The position numbers and the translations under genes are program-made. From CAYTSW01 sp964440605 (GTDB lineage Bacteria > Planctomycetota > Phycisphaerae > Phycisphaerales > UBA1924): a stretch of 64,000 nucleotides of DNA. The stretch covers positions 1 through 64,000 of the forward strand of contig CAYTSW010000001.1 in assembly GCA_964440605.1 (NCBI GenBank), written 5' to 3'. Shown in pieces: positions 52,701 through 61,237 of the stretch (position 1 is the first letter of the stretch; the number at the start of each line of letters is the position of its first letter). Below the pieces are notes generated by a model. That model saw nothing but the letters and a program-made list of their open reading frames with translations. It was not told where the DNA came from and searched no databases.

Positions 52701-53574
52701 CCGAGCCGAGCTGGAAGACGATCTCGCCCTGTCCGCGCGCACCCGGACCGATCGAAACATCCTTGACATCGAAGTCCTCGAACGTCGTCACCTGCTCGCG
52801 ACGGCCCGAATCCACGTCGTACCGCCAGATGTTCCAGCGATGCTCCGGGCCGGCGTCCGAGACGTAGTAAATGCTCTCGCCGTCGGGCGACCACATGGGC
52901 TGCGTGTCCGTGCCCTCCCACTCGGTGATGCGACGGCTCTCGTAGGTGTTGAGGTTGAAGAGCCAGATGTCCGTCGCCATCCCGCCGCGGTAGCGCTTCC
53001 AGGTGCGGTTGTCACGGGTGTGGGGGGTGTACGCCAGCCAGTCGCCGTCCGGGGAGATCGCGCCGAGCGTGCCATACGCGATGGGCAACGCTTCGGGCAG
53101 GCCGCCGGTCGCGGACACCTTGAAGAGCTGGGCCGCCTTGGGGTGGTTGTGCATCAGCCCGGCGTGGAAGAGCAGCGTGTCGTCGTCCACCCAGTCGCAG
53201 AGGAACTCGTTGGTGGGGTGGTACGTCACGCGCTCGGAGACGCCTACGCCGTCCGTCGGGACGACGTAGAGGTCGCGGTCGCCCTCGTAGTTGCCCTGGA
53301 AGGCGACGCGGGAGCCGTCGGGGCTGAAGCGCGGGCGCATCTCCATCCCGGGCGGCGAGGCCAGCCTGCGGGCGGTGCCGCCGGCTTTATCCACCACCCA
53401 GAGGTCGTTGGCGTAGACGAACGCGATCAGGTCTTTGCTCACGTCCGGCGTCATCATCATCGTCGCGTCGGGCGTGAACCCGGCCTCTCTCTGCGCCAAC
53501 GCCGGCGACGCGGGAGCGACACAAAGCGTCGCGCCGATCATCACCGACGCAACACCTATTCTCGTGTGGGTCAT
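49750..53574 (-). CDS. Tricorn-like S41 peptidase with beta-propeller and PDZ domains
   Basis: A 1274-residue exported protease. Signal peptide 1-26, then WD40/TolB-like propeller blades (for example MRPRFSPDGSRVAFQGN and FPIWSPDGRWIAFLSDTTGE), acidic linkers and an inserted small beta domain (about 600-715), a second propeller part, a helical core-1 region (about 880-960), a PDZ domain (about 960-1060), and the S41 catalytic domain with the nucleophile Ser1154 in GLAGSGGDMFPAL. Tricorn proteases degrade peptides. ATG 53574 with GAGGAG 8 bases upstream. The acidic runs (557-595 and about 718-755) and the insert are unusual. Confidence 0.88.
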   Translation of the reverse strand: MTHTRIGVASVMIGATLCVAPASPALAQREAGFTPDATMMMTPDVSKDLIAFVYANDLWVVDKAGGTARRLASPPGMEMRPRFSPDGSRVAFQGNYEGDRDLYVVPTDGVGVSERVTYHPTNEFLCDWVDDDTLLFHAGLMHNHPKAAQLFKVSATGGLPEALPIAYGTLGAISPDGDWLAYTPHTRDNRTWKRYRGGMATDIWLFNLNTYESRRITEWEGTDTQPMWSPDGESIYYVSDAGPEHRWNIWRYDVDSGRREQVTTFEDFDVKDVSIGPGARGQGEIVFQLGSEMRLLDCRTGRTRVVEIVIPGEREGLRERVVDASNYVVSGDISSTGKRVVTEARGDIWSLPADEGITRNLTRTDGVAERFPIWSPDGRWIAFLSDTTGEYEVYVTQSDGKGETRQLTTDGDRWRQLQSWSPDSEMIAYTDKSGRLFLLDVESGEQTLIATDPHAEAPSPSWSHDSNWLAFSLANRENAFGQVHLYNIEAGELHTVTSEMFNSYAPAFDRKGEYLYFATNRNFTPQYSGIPTDTSFVYKDTGVLVAVPLNMDVENPWALENDEEEWEEEEETEEGEDGKDAEGDDAEAADEEEAMDPAYAPYDLEHPLYGRWSGDVKNLDAVNIMGQQIFPDAEMPYAVSILVTKEGDVLMLSEFQGEENAPDSAEWDDDAGTLTTTSVQEPGIESKTVYTLNGDTLNGAWTIKFPEMMGGSTFSGGVALERAEDELDVDQIEAIEEEAGDTGGGDDEPVEIVIEDFEKRAIMLPVQAGTFSNMAVNDKNQLVYVRMGEGLPSIKLYDIEDGDEGEKNVLAGAFGFAMSGDGKELVAVGPAGWAVVSASPGQSMSNMIDTSAMQTRIDPREEWRNVVVDSWRRFRDFFYDPGMHGVDWQSVLDRYLPLVDDAVSRENVSYIIREMISELNVGHAYYREGAVESGPSVPVGMLGVDFALAEDEAGNTGYQIAKIYQGAEWDVDARGPFSMPGMDVEEGDFILAVNGLEMDTDKDPWAAFVRTSGRTTLLTVSDDAELGNDDDREVLVEPHSPGQEYQLRFRAWIEANRQAVDYKSGGEIGYIYVTNTGVPGQTDLFRQFFGQRHKPALIIDERWNGGGQIPTRFIELLNRPITNYWALRDGVDWHWPPDSHQGPKAMLINGLAGSGGDMFPALFKQAGLGKLIGTRTWGGLVGITGMPAMIDGSSVSVPGFAYYEKDGTWGIEGHGVDPDIEVVADPALMVDDEDPQLNAAVEHLLQELETKRWVRPERPEGPDRSGMGIPERDR

Positions 53575-53768
53575 CTGGGGTCTCCTCAAGGACTCGAAAC
53601 AACTGCGGCTCCGCGGTTGCAAAGCCGTCCGGATGTGCTTGTACCGAAAATCACACCGCTCGTTGACGCCGTTCTTCCAACACCTGAGCCGAGACGCGCC
53701 ACGCAACCCCGTCCGACGCCATTTCCCCGCGTGTCGGCGAGCGCGCAAAAATTGGAACGCTGGCCTAG

Positions 53769-53798
53769 TTGACTTGGTTGAGACTGAGTCTCAATACT
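53769..53798 (+). promoter_or_regulatory. Promoter with a Fur-box-like palindrome between -35 and -10
   Basis: The perfect palindrome TTGAGACTGAGTCTCAA (53778-53794) lies between a -35-like TTGACT (53769-53774) and AATACT (53793-53798; 18-base spacing). Its 7-1-7 core TGAGACT-G-AGTCTCA resembles Fur boxes (TGATAAT/TGAGAAT half-sites). A repressor here would occlude the promoter of the PEP-CTERM-like gene 65 bases downstream. Fur as the binder is an inference. Confidence 0.6.
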
Positions 53799-53862
53799 GC
53801 GTTCGCGGTGTCGACCTGTGCCGACGCCATCATCCCATTCGCTGAGCAGAGAGAGACCCATC

Positions 53863-54534
53863 ATGCTGCGCCACACCACTGCGTTGCTTGCCCTGGCCGG
53901 GCTCGCCGCGGCCCCCGCGTTCGCGGGCGCCGTCACCCTCGATCTTCCTGTCACCGAGACGTTCGACGCCGACAACGCCGGCTGGGCGGACGGCCCGGGC
54001 AACCCCGCCGCCTTCAACCCCGCCGGCTTCATCACCAGCGAGGTCAGCCTTCCGCTGCCCCAGCCACCGTCCCCATTCGCCCCCGCCTCCGCGGTCATCT
54101 TCCGCGCCAACGCCGGCGCTTCGGGCGACGGCTTCTTCGGCAACTACTCCGCCAGCGGCGTCGACTCGATCTCCTTTGACCTCTCAAACGTCAGCCCCGG
54201 GCCGTTCGCCTTCCTCGTGCGCCTCAGTGCCGGGCCGGGTCAATCGGTCGTCTCGTCGCTGGCGCCCGTCGTCGCTCCGGGCGGGCCCGACGCGTTCACC
54301 ACGGTCACCATCCCGCTCACGATCAACGATGTTGACGTCGCCGGCTTCGCCAGCCCCGGCGCTGTCCTCGCGAATGTCACTTCGCTCCAGATCGTCGCGG
54401 TCGAGATTCCGAACGTCTCCCCCGGCGAGGGAACGGCCCTGTTCGCGCTGGACAACGTCACGCTCGTACCAGCGCCCGGGGCAGCCGCGTTGCTGGGGCT
54501 GGGCCTCGCGGGGCTCACGCGTCGTCGCCGCTGA
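53863..54534 (+). CDS. Exported PEP-CTERM-like protein
   Basis: A 223-residue exported protein with a signal peptide (about 1-21, ALAGLAAAPAFAG), a beta-sandwich-like body (about 28-190, TETFDADNAGWADGPG, SISFDLSNVSPGPFAFLVRL) of the kind found in carbohydrate-binding or cell-surface modules, and a C-terminal sorting tail VPAPGAAALLGLGLAGLTRRRR in which the first part VPAPG, the hydrophobic helix and the arginines are clear. Ribosome site AGAGAGA. It is probably controlled by the palindrome at 53778-53794. Function unknown. Confidence 0.78.
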   Translation: MLRHTTALLALAGLAAAPAFAGAVTLDLPVTETFDADNAGWADGPGNPAAFNPAGFITSEVSLPLPQPPSPFAPASAVIFRANAGASGDGFFGNYSASGVDSISFDLSNVSPGPFAFLVRLSAGPGQSVVSSLAPVVAPGGPDAFTTVTIPLTINDVDVAGFASPGAVLANVTSLQIVAVEIPNVSPGEGTALFALDNVTLVPAPGAAALLGLGLAGLTRRRR

Positions 54535-54582
54535 CCGGCATCGGATCGCAACCGTTCTCCGTTTTCCTACAGGCACATGGAG

Positions 54583-54616
54583 GCGTGCGTCGATGATCGA
54601 CGCACGCCCTGTTTGT
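54583..54616 (+). terminator. Terminator-like hairpin after the PEP-CTERM-like gene
   Basis: GCGTGCGTCGAT (54583-54594) and ATCGACGCACGC (54596-54607) form a perfect inverted repeat with effectively a 3-5-base loop, followed by CCTGTTTGT. The T-tract is weak but the position, 49 bases past the stop, is right. Confidence 0.6.
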
Positions 54617-54860
54617 GTGCCGCGCGATCACCCGAGCGGAGTGGAGGAGCCGGCGGTATACTCGCTGTCTCGCGATGGACCGCGGGAGCGGGCGGCAGCA
54701 ATGCCCGCACGGGCGGCGAGAGACGCCGTCGCCCACCACTTCGTATGGACGCGTCCGTGTCGATCGCTCGCGCGCTCGCCTGCCCCATCGCTCGCTCTTC
54801 GGGCTGTTCCGCCTGGCTTCTCGTCGCACGCGCGTGCCGGTCGCCCAAAGGTTGGCTTCC

Positions 54861-55613
54861 ATGACATCAACGCCTCCCGCTCGCCTGCGATGGAGCGGGC
54901 CTCACATCGCGCCCGCTCCGGCCTTCGCCCAGGCGGGCGACGTGATTGCGGGGCGTGCGCTCGAACGCGCGTTGCCGAGGCACCCTCTGGCCGAGCGGTG
55001 GCTCGCGCGGCCCGCGGCTGAGGATCAGGTCGCCGGCGACGGTGTGATCGGCATGCGTCCGGCCCAACTGCTGTACCGGCTCCCGGCCCATTTGGGTCGC
55101 GGGGGCAACCCCGCCGCTCTGGATCATCCGCACATCCTGCGTGCCGACGCTCTCGCGCCGCACCAGCCGCACGTCGGACGTTGGCTCGCGTCGCGCTTTC
55201 CCGGCGTGCACGGTCGACTGTTCCCGCTCGCCGACGTTGCCCGACGTCGCCCGGGCGGGAGTTTCCCGGTTGCGGAGGCGGTGGAGGTGGCGCGCCACCT
55301 GCTCGACGCCGCCCGCCATGCGCACGCCATGGGCGTTGCGCACGGTCCGATCGACCCCAGTGGTGTGCTGGTCGACCCGCGCGGGCGCGCGCTGGTCGAG
55401 TTGTACGCCATGTCTCCCGGCGCCCGCGAACGCGATGCTGATCTCGACGAAGTCCGCTCCATCGCGAGCCTCACGCTCCGTCTGGTCGATCCCGACGCGA
55501 CTGCGCAGCGGCCCAAGGGCCTGCACGCGGCGCTTCTCCGATGGTCCGAGGACGTCCACGACACGGACGCTCCGGCGGGCGAAGCGTTTGAGATGCTGCA
55601 GACCATCGCTTGA
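54861..55613 (+). CDS. Probable pseudokinase (Ser/Thr kinase C-lobe remnant)
   Basis: A 250-residue protein. Residues 140-190 resemble a protein-kinase catalytic loop: ARHLLDAARHAHAMGVAHGP, then IDPSGVLVDPRGRALV. Compared with HRDLKPxNVLV, the catalytic Asp is replaced by Pro (HGPID), Lys by Asp and Asn by Gly, and there is no DFG triad (LVELYA). No clear ATP-binding glycine loop is visible. A protein-binding role is more likely than catalysis. ATG 54861 was chosen (AAGG 9 bases upstream); the frame is open further upstream. Confidence 0.55.
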   Translation: MTSTPPARLRWSGPHIAPAPAFAQAGDVIAGRALERALPRHPLAERWLARPAAEDQVAGDGVIGMRPAQLLYRLPAHLGRGGNPAALDHPHILRADALAPHQPHVGRWLASRFPGVHGRLFPLADVARRRPGGSFPVAEAVEVARHLLDAARHAHAMGVAHGPIDPSGVLVDPRGRALVELYAMSPGARERDADLDEVRSIASLTLRLVDPDATAQRPKGLHAALLRWSEDVHDTDAPAGEAFEMLQTIA

Positions 55614-55637
55614 GTGCTGACCGGCCTTCGGGGTGAG

Positions 55638-57773
55638 TCAGCCCGCGCTCCCCGCGGGAGGCTCACCCGAAGCACCCGAGTTGTCCAGCGATCCGTTCCC
55701 CGCCCGGGGCGGCGAAGGGTCGCCTTCATCCTGCGCAGCGTCCGCACCCGCGCCATCGGCAGCCGAAGCCCCCTCGACAACGGCGAGCCGTTCGAGCAGC
55801 GGGGGGGTGAGACCGTCGCCCAGTCGCTGCCGCAGGACGGCGATCGCCGCCGCCGCGGCCTGGGGGTCGTCGAGGCGCTCGATCGCGCGCACCCAGGCCT
55901 CCGCGGCGCGTTCGGCTGCGAGCTCGGCGGAGAGAGCCGCGGCCTCTTCGAGTTGTGCAAGCATGACCAGACAGTGCACGCGCACCAGCCTTAGCCGATC
56001 GGTCATCAGCTCGGCCGGCCGCGCATCGAGCGCCTCGAGCGCGCCCTGGGGGGCGCCGGCCTCCAGCCGCGTTTCGGCGAGCATGGCGAGGAGTTCGGCC
56101 CGGGGCGCATCGTCCGCGGGTCGCTCGCCCTCGGGGGTTGCGGCGTGGAAGGCGGCGGTGCCGGCGTGCGCGAGCAACGCCGCTCGCGTCGCACCGTCCT
56201 CCACGCTTGCCACCGCTTCGAGGCGCTGCACGGGCGGCAGGGCGAGGAACACCGTCTTCAGCGCAGCGAGCCGCTGGTCGGGCGACGACCCGGCACCGGC
56301 ATGCACCACCTGAACCGCTGTACGAAATCCATCGTCGGTCGCTCGGTGCGTCGCGAGCGCGTCGATCGCCGAGCCGAGCAGCGCTGGGCGGTCGAAGGCC
56401 GCGTCGACGACGTAGCGGTGCAGCGTGGGGTCCTTGCCGAGGCGCTTGGCCGCCGCGAGGGCGACCGCCTCGTCCGGTCCGCTCAGCAGCGGGACCAACG
56501 CTGCGGGGTTGCCTGTCTGCGCGACGATGTCCACGGCTGCGGGCGTGGGCGACGCTTCGAGTTGCTCCAGAGCGGCTCGGCGCAGCGTGTCACGGGCGGC
56601 GGCGTCCAGCAGCGATTGCTCGAGGAGCGTTGCGCCGGCGAGGAGCGCCGCCGGTCGGGCAGGCGATGCTCGCGTGGCCCACGCCAGCACCGGCCCGACC
56701 ACCTCCGGCGAGGGATGCCTGGCCGCCAGGCGGAGCAGCGGGGCCGCGCCTTGCGCCGAGAGCGTGTCGCCCACCAGGGCCGCTCGCACGCGGTCGAGTT
56801 GCGAGGCGTCGTTCATGCGCTCGAGCAGCGTGGCGGCGATCGGGGTGCGCTCGTCGCCCGGGGGTTCCAGCAGGCCGCCGAGTGCCGTTGCGACGCTTGC
56901 GTCCAGCGGCCGCGCGTTGAAAAGGCTCCGTTCAGCGAGCTCCAGCCCAAGGTGCGACAGGGCGTTGTCGCGGTGATCGATGAGTCCAGCGATGAGCGTT
57001 GATCGTTGATCGTCGCTTGAGATGACGTACAGCTGGCGATATGCCTCGCGAAGCTGTTCCAAGAGTGTTTGAGTTCGTTCCTCGGCACGCCGGCCTGCCG
57101 CGCGCTGGCGTTCCGCCGTCGCGTGGGCCCACGCTTCGGCGGAGATCAGGCGTTGATCCTCCCACCAGCCCAGCCACTCGTCCGGAGTCCATGCATGGCC
57201 CCGCGCTCCCGAGAGTCCGGTCTGAGCGCGAAGAGTCGACAGGGCCGCTTCGAGTGACTCGGGGGCAAGCGTCGTGGGGTCTTGCTTCCACCGCTCGAGC
57301 CGCCCCATCACCGACGCGACCGCGCGCCGCTCCGTGAAGCGCGACAGCGCCCGGAGCGTCGCACGCAGCGCCTCGCCGTTCATCCGGTCGGCGAGTGCAA
57401 CGAGCTCGACCCGCAGATGCATGGGCGGCGTCTCGGTCCATTCGATGGCCTGAGCCAGCGTGCTCGCGGGCGACCCGCCGGCCTCAAGCGTCGCCGCGAC
57501 CGCCTGCACCGCGACCGGATCGGCATGCGCGATCAGTCGCTTGGCTGCCTCCGATCGCGCCTCGGCAGGCGTTTTCGCCGCGTTCAGTTGGTGCAGGAGC
57601 CTCTCGATGTCCCCTCGAGCGTCTGGGCCGACATCGGCGGGCACGCTACCGGACCCGGCGTGTGCGTCACCCGGCGTGGTGTCATCCGCGAGTACGCGCA
57701 CGCCCAGGAACATGACGATCGCAGCGAGGCACAGCATTCTCCATGGGTGATCGACCCGCATCCTCGGCCCCAT
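55638..57773 (-). CDS. Exported alpha-helical repeat protein of unknown function
   Basis: A 711-residue protein with a signal peptide or N-terminal anchor (about 12-29, MLCLAAIVMFLGVRVLA) followed by alanine- and leucine-rich helices over most of its length, in a HEAT-like pattern (TRASPARPAALLAGATLLEQ; AALVPLLSGPDEAVALAAAK). The last 60 residues are acidic and disordered. I do not recognise the family; it may be a scaffold. A conserved-looking WTPDEWLGWWEDQR segment near 195 may be a distinguishing motif. ATG 57761 is an alternative start. It converges on the pseudokinase gene. Confidence 0.65.
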   Translation of the reverse strand: MGPRMRVDHPWRMLCLAAIVMFLGVRVLADDTTPGDAHAGSGSVPADVGPDARGDIERLLHQLNAAKTPAEARSEAAKRLIAHADPVAVQAVAATLEAGGSPASTLAQAIEWTETPPMHLRVELVALADRMNGEALRATLRALSRFTERRAVASVMGRLERWKQDPTTLAPESLEAALSTLRAQTGLSGARGHAWTPDEWLGWWEDQRLISAEAWAHATAERQRAAGRRAEERTQTLLEQLREAYRQLYVISSDDQRSTLIAGLIDHRDNALSHLGLELAERSLFNARPLDASVATALGGLLEPPGDERTPIAATLLERMNDASQLDRVRAALVGDTLSAQGAAPLLRLAARHPSPEVVGPVLAWATRASPARPAALLAGATLLEQSLLDAAARDTLRRAALEQLEASPTPAAVDIVAQTGNPAALVPLLSGPDEAVALAAAKRLGKDPTLHRYVVDAAFDRPALLGSAIDALATHRATDDGFRTAVQVVHAGAGSSPDQRLAALKTVFLALPPVQRLEAVASVEDGATRAALLAHAGTAAFHAATPEGERPADDAPRAELLAMLAETRLEAGAPQGALEALDARPAELMTDRLRLVRVHCLVMLAQLEEAAALSAELAAERAAEAWVRAIERLDDPQAAAAAIAVLRQRLGDGLTPPLLERLAVVEGASAADGAGADAAQDEGDPSPPRAGNGSLDNSGASGEPPAGSAG

Positions 57774-57914
57774 CTGGCATGATCGTCAATGCTTGACACC
57801 GAATGCTTCACGGGCCCTGCGAGCCCACGCCGCACCGCGGTATCATAGGGCTCGCGACGCGCCGCTCGACCGCGGCTCGCCCGGCCTCGCCCGCTCAGGA
57901 GACCTCGGCTCACG

Positions 57915-59276
57915 ATGAACGACTGGTCCGAAGCAGAACGCCGCGTCGAGAAGGCGCACGAGCTCTACGAGGCGGGCCGGTGGGACGAAGCCGAGACCGA
58001 GCTGCGCGAGGCGCTCGCGCTTAACCCGTACAAGCCGGAGTGGCACTTCAACCTCGGGCTCACGCTCGAGGCCGCGGGGCGTTACGACGCCGCCATCCGG
58101 GCGTTCGAGGACGCCCTGCGCCTCGAACCGCGCGAGGTGCAGACGCTCGTCGCCCTAGCGCTCAACGCGTTGCGGATCGAGCGGCTGGAAGACGCGCTGG
58201 AGTGGTTGGAGCAGGCCCGTTCGGTCGAGCCGCGCCGGTGTGAGGTGTACGTCCACCGCATCGAGGCCCTCTCTCGTCTCGGGCGTCACGAAGAGGCCGA
58301 GCTGAGCTTTTACGAGGCGCTGCAACTCGAGGGCGACCACGCTCCGGCCTATTGCAACATGGCCGAGGCGTTGATGGATCGCGGCGAGCACGAGCGTGCG
58401 GCGTTCTGCTTCCGCGAAGCCGCGGCGCTCGACGCCGAGTTGCCGCGGATCCACGGTCGGCTGGCGCAGGCGTACGCCGCGACGGGTCGGCAGGAGCGTG
58501 CCCGTCAGCTCTTCCTCCGCGAGCTGCGTGACAACCCGGGCGATCCCGACACGCTGCTCGACCTGGGTGATCTGCTCGTCGAGATGAACCGCTTCACCGA
58601 AGCGGGCGAGAAGTATCGGCGTGTGCTCGAGATCGAGCCGGACAACGCGGACGCGCACTTCGCTCTGGCCGAGTTGGCGGTTCGTCAGCAGCGCGACGCC
58701 GAGGCGCTCAACGCCTACCGCCTCGTGCGCAAGCTGGACCCCGAGCACCCCGAGGCAACGCGCCGCTGCGTGGGTCTTCTGCTCAAACGCGGAGGCGACA
58801 GCGACGAGGCCGTCAAGCTGCTGCGCGAGGAGGCCCGGCGCCTGCGCGACCGCCCGCAGGAGTTCAACACCGAAGACCTGACGGACCTGGGCGACCTGCT
58901 GCTGGACGCCGGCCTGCCGCGTCAGGCGGCGCGTGTCTTCGCCCAGCTCCGCGATCGCACGCCGGGCGATGCCGGAGTCTGGCACCGCCTGAGTGTCGCG
59001 CAGCTCGAGGCCGGGCTGCGTAGTGAAGGCATCCTGAGCGCCCGTCGTACGCTGCGGCTGAAGCCCGATCACGTCGCCGCGCTGCACAACCTCGCCCTCG
59101 CGCTGGCCCACGACCGGCAATGGTCGCGGGCGCAGGCCTACGTCAAGCGCGGCCTGAACCACGACCCCGACGACACGCTGCTCCGGCGGCTGATGATGAC
59201 CATCCGGGTCCGCCGGGCGCTCGCCTGGCTCACCACCCCGCTCTTCGGGCGCCTGTCGAGCCGTCCCCGAGTGTGA
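57915..59276 (+). CDS. TPR-repeat protein
   Basis: A 453-residue cytoplasmic protein almost wholly made of tetratricopeptide repeats, about eleven (for example RWDEAETELREALALNPYKP and RYDAAIRAFEDALRLEP). It has no signal peptide. TPR proteins act as scaffolds; the partner is unknown. The C-terminal 30 residues (VRRALAWLTTPLFGRLSSRP) include a possible amphipathic helix. Its last 47 bases overlap the convergent lipoprotein gene. Confidence 0.78.
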   Translation: MNDWSEAERRVEKAHELYEAGRWDEAETELREALALNPYKPEWHFNLGLTLEAAGRYDAAIRAFEDALRLEPREVQTLVALALNALRIERLEDALEWLEQARSVEPRRCEVYVHRIEALSRLGRHEEAELSFYEALQLEGDHAPAYCNMAEALMDRGEHERAAFCFREAAALDAELPRIHGRLAQAYAATGRQERARQLFLRELRDNPGDPDTLLDLGDLLVEMNRFTEAGEKYRRVLEIEPDNADAHFALAELAVRQQRDAEALNAYRLVRKLDPEHPEATRRCVGLLLKRGGDSDEAVKLLREEARRLRDRPQEFNTEDLTDLGDLLLDAGLPRQAARVFAQLRDRTPGDAGVWHRLSVAQLEAGLRSEGILSARRTLRLKPDHVAALHNLALALAHDRQWSRAQAYVKRGLNHDPDDTLLRRLMMTIRVRRALAWLTTPLFGRLSSRPRV

Positions 59277-59796
59277 GCGTACGTTCTGTTTGGGTGTCGT
59301 CGCGTTCGAGCGCTGGCGTTAGGGCGTTCGTGCGCGCGTAGACCTCATCGGCGATCAGTTTCGCCTTCGCCTGGCTGCCGAGCGGGCCGACTCTGATCTT
59401 CACCATGGTCATGCGTTCCGTCAGCCGCGTCAGCGTGACGGTGCCGAGATGTCCGCGTTCGTCGCTGATGCGGACCGTACGCGTGCGCGCGAGCTCGATG
59501 CTCAGGTGCTCGCCTTCGTCGAGCTGTATGTCTTCAGCGGACCGCAGCGGCTCGCGCTTGTCGTTGGTGACCTCCATGGCCAGCCGCTCGAGCGCCCAGT
59601 CGAACGCTTCATTGACGAGCAGGAGACTCTGGTCGTCGGCGTAGGTGAGCGATCCGGCGCTCCAAAAGGCGTACCCCGCCTGGGCCGCGCTCGCTGAGCT
59701 CGCCGCCAGTGCGATCGTCGACCCGGCTAGGATCGCGCAGCCCGAGAGGCCCGCCACCGCTGCGAGGCAGCACGCGCCGATACATGAACGAGTCAT
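59230..59796 (-). CDS. DUF3568-like lipoprotein
   Basis: A 188-residue predicted lipoprotein: signal peptide ending in lipobox LSGC (cysteine near residue 19), then the DUF3568-type pattern (AGYAFWSAGSLTYADDQSLL, NEAFDWALERLAMEV) and strands TVRISDERGHLGTVTL and MVKIRVGP, ending in a charged tail. DUF3568 proteins are of unknown function. ATG 59796 was chosen for the signal peptide; ATG 59823 is possible. The 3' end overlaps the TPR gene on the other strand. Confidence 0.75.
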   Translation of the reverse strand: MTRSCIGACCLAAVAGLSGCAILAGSTIALAASSASAAQAGYAFWSAGSLTYADDQSLLLVNEAFDWALERLAMEVTNDKREPLRSAEDIQLDEGEHLSIELARTRTVRISDERGHLGTVTLTRLTERMTMVKIRVGPLGSQAKAKLIADEVYARTNALTPALERDDTQTERTLTLGDGSTGARRAGW

Positions 59797-59876
59797 TTTC
59801 CGTTGAGACCATCGAGTAAGCATGCCGCATTTTGGCGGGGCGGCGCGGCGCTTCCACCGGGAGCACTCGGCAAACA

Positions 59877-59911
59877 GCACTGACCTCGCAGAACCGAGGT
59901 CAGTGGCGCCC
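59877..59911. repeat. REP-like hairpin with GTGGCGCCC foot
   Basis: Perfect 11-bp stem CACTGACCTCG (59878-59888)/CGAGGTCAGTG (59895-59905), loop CAGAAC, and foot GTGGCGCCC (59903-59911). The arms are identical to the right-hand unit at 38835-38862; the loop differs at one base. Confidence 0.72.
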
Positions 59912-59924
59912 GTCGAACTCACCG

Positions 59925-61178
59925 CTACCGCATTCCGATCAACCGCGCGGCTTCGTCCACGTCCTTGTCGCCGCGGCCCGAGCAGTTGATCACGACGTGA
60001 TCGTCCGACGACATCGAAGCCGCGCGCCGGACGGCTTCGTCCACGGCGTGGGCGGTCTCGATCGCGCAGAGCACGCCTTCGGTGCGGGCGAGCAGTTGCA
60101 TCGCGTCGAGAGCCGCGCCGTCGCTGACTTCGGTGTAGGTGACGCGGCCGGTGTCTTTCCAGTACGCGTGCTCGGGGCCGACGCCGGGGTAGTCGAGCCC
60201 CGCCGAGCAGGAGTGAACGCCCATGGTCTGGCCGTGCTCGTCCTGGAGGACGTAGGAGAGGCTGCCGTGGAGGACGCCCGGCTCGCCATAGGAGAGCGGC
60301 GCCGCGTGATCGCCGGGCGACTTGGAGCGTCCGCCGGCTTCGACGCCGACGAGCTCGACCGAGGCGTCGTCGACGAAGGGGAAGAAGATGCCCGCGGCGT
60401 TGCTCCCGCCGCCGACGCAGGCGATGATGGAGCTGGGCAGGCCGCCGAAGGCGTCGGCGCATTGGCGTTTGGTTTCCTCGCCGATGATCTTCTGGAAGTC
60501 GCGGACGATCATCGGGAAGGGGTGGGGCCCGACGACGGAGCCGAGGATGTAATGGGTGGTTTCGACGCTGGCCATCCAATCGCGCATGGCCTCGTTGGTC
60601 GCGTCCTTGAGCGTGCGCGTGCCGCTCTCGACGGGGACGACCTTCGCGCCCATCAGCTCCATTCGGACGACGTTGAGGTGCTGGCGGCGGACGTCTTCGG
60701 CGCCCATGTAGACGATGCAATCGAGGCCGAGGTGCGCGCAGGCGGTCGCGGTCGCGACGCCGTGCTGCCCCGCGCCGGTCTCGGCGATGACGCGCTTCTT
60801 GCCCATGCGCGTACACAGCAACGCCTGGCCGACGGTGTTGTTGATCTTATGCGCGCCGGTGTGCGCCAGGTCTTCGCGCTTGAGCCAAATGGTCGCGGCC
60901 TTGTTGTCGCTCGAACGCTCGGCGGCGATGCGCGTCAGGCGATCCGCGCGGTAGAGCGGCGTGGGCCGACCCACGAAGTCGCGGAGCATCGCCTGCAGCT
61001 CCGCGTTGAAGCCCTCGTCGGCGCGGGCGGTGTCGAAGGCCTCGCGCAGCTCGGCCAGCGCGTGCATGAGCGTCTCGGGGACGTAGGCGCCGCCGAAGCG
61101 GCCGAAACGCCCGCGCCCGTCGGGCACGACGCTGAAGCGGTCGATCACGTCATTCTGTTGGACCGGGCTGCTGGTCAT
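59925..61178 (-). CDS. trpB: Tryptophan synthase beta chain
   Basis: A PLP enzyme of 417 residues that condenses indole and serine to tryptophan. It has [16 protein letters not shown], the Schiff-base lysine in [31 protein letters not shown], and the phosphate-binding loop [14 protein letters not shown]. The C-terminus has [12 protein letters not shown]. The alpha subunit gene is not adjacent. ATG 61178 gives the standard N-terminus but has no clear ribosome site. Confidence 0.95.
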   Translation of the reverse strand: MTSSPVQQNDVIDRFSVVPDGRGRFGRFGGAYVPETLMHALAELREAFDTARADEGFNAELQAMLRDFVGRPTPLYRADRLTRIAAERSSDNKAATIWLKREDLAHTGAHKINNTVGQALLCTRMGKKRVIAETGAGQHGVATATACAHLGLDCIVYMGAEDVRRQHLNVVRMELMGAKVVPVESGTRTLKDATNEAMRDWMASVETTHYILGSVVGPHPFPMIVRDFQKIIGEETKRQCADAFGGLPSSIIACVGGGSNAAGIFFPFVDDASVELVGVEAGGRSKSPGDHAAPLSYGEPGVLHGSLSYVLQDEHGQTMGVHSCSAGLDYPGVGPEHAYWKDTGRVTYTEVSDGAALDAMQLLARTEGVLCAIETAHAVDEAVRRAASMSSDDHVVINCSGRGDKDVDEAARLIGMR

Positions 61179-61237
61179 GGCGCGATCGTACGCGCGGCCT
61201 GGCCCACCCGATTCCCCGATCACCCCGAGATGCGTGA

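Noticed and set aside
49609..53772. A 1387-codon open frame on the plus strand opposite the tricorn-like protease
   Set aside because: Its translation is low-complexity (Val/Arg/Leu/Asp-rich) with no domain, and it mirrors the codons of a clear protease gene. In GC-rich genes the antisense frames often lack stops.
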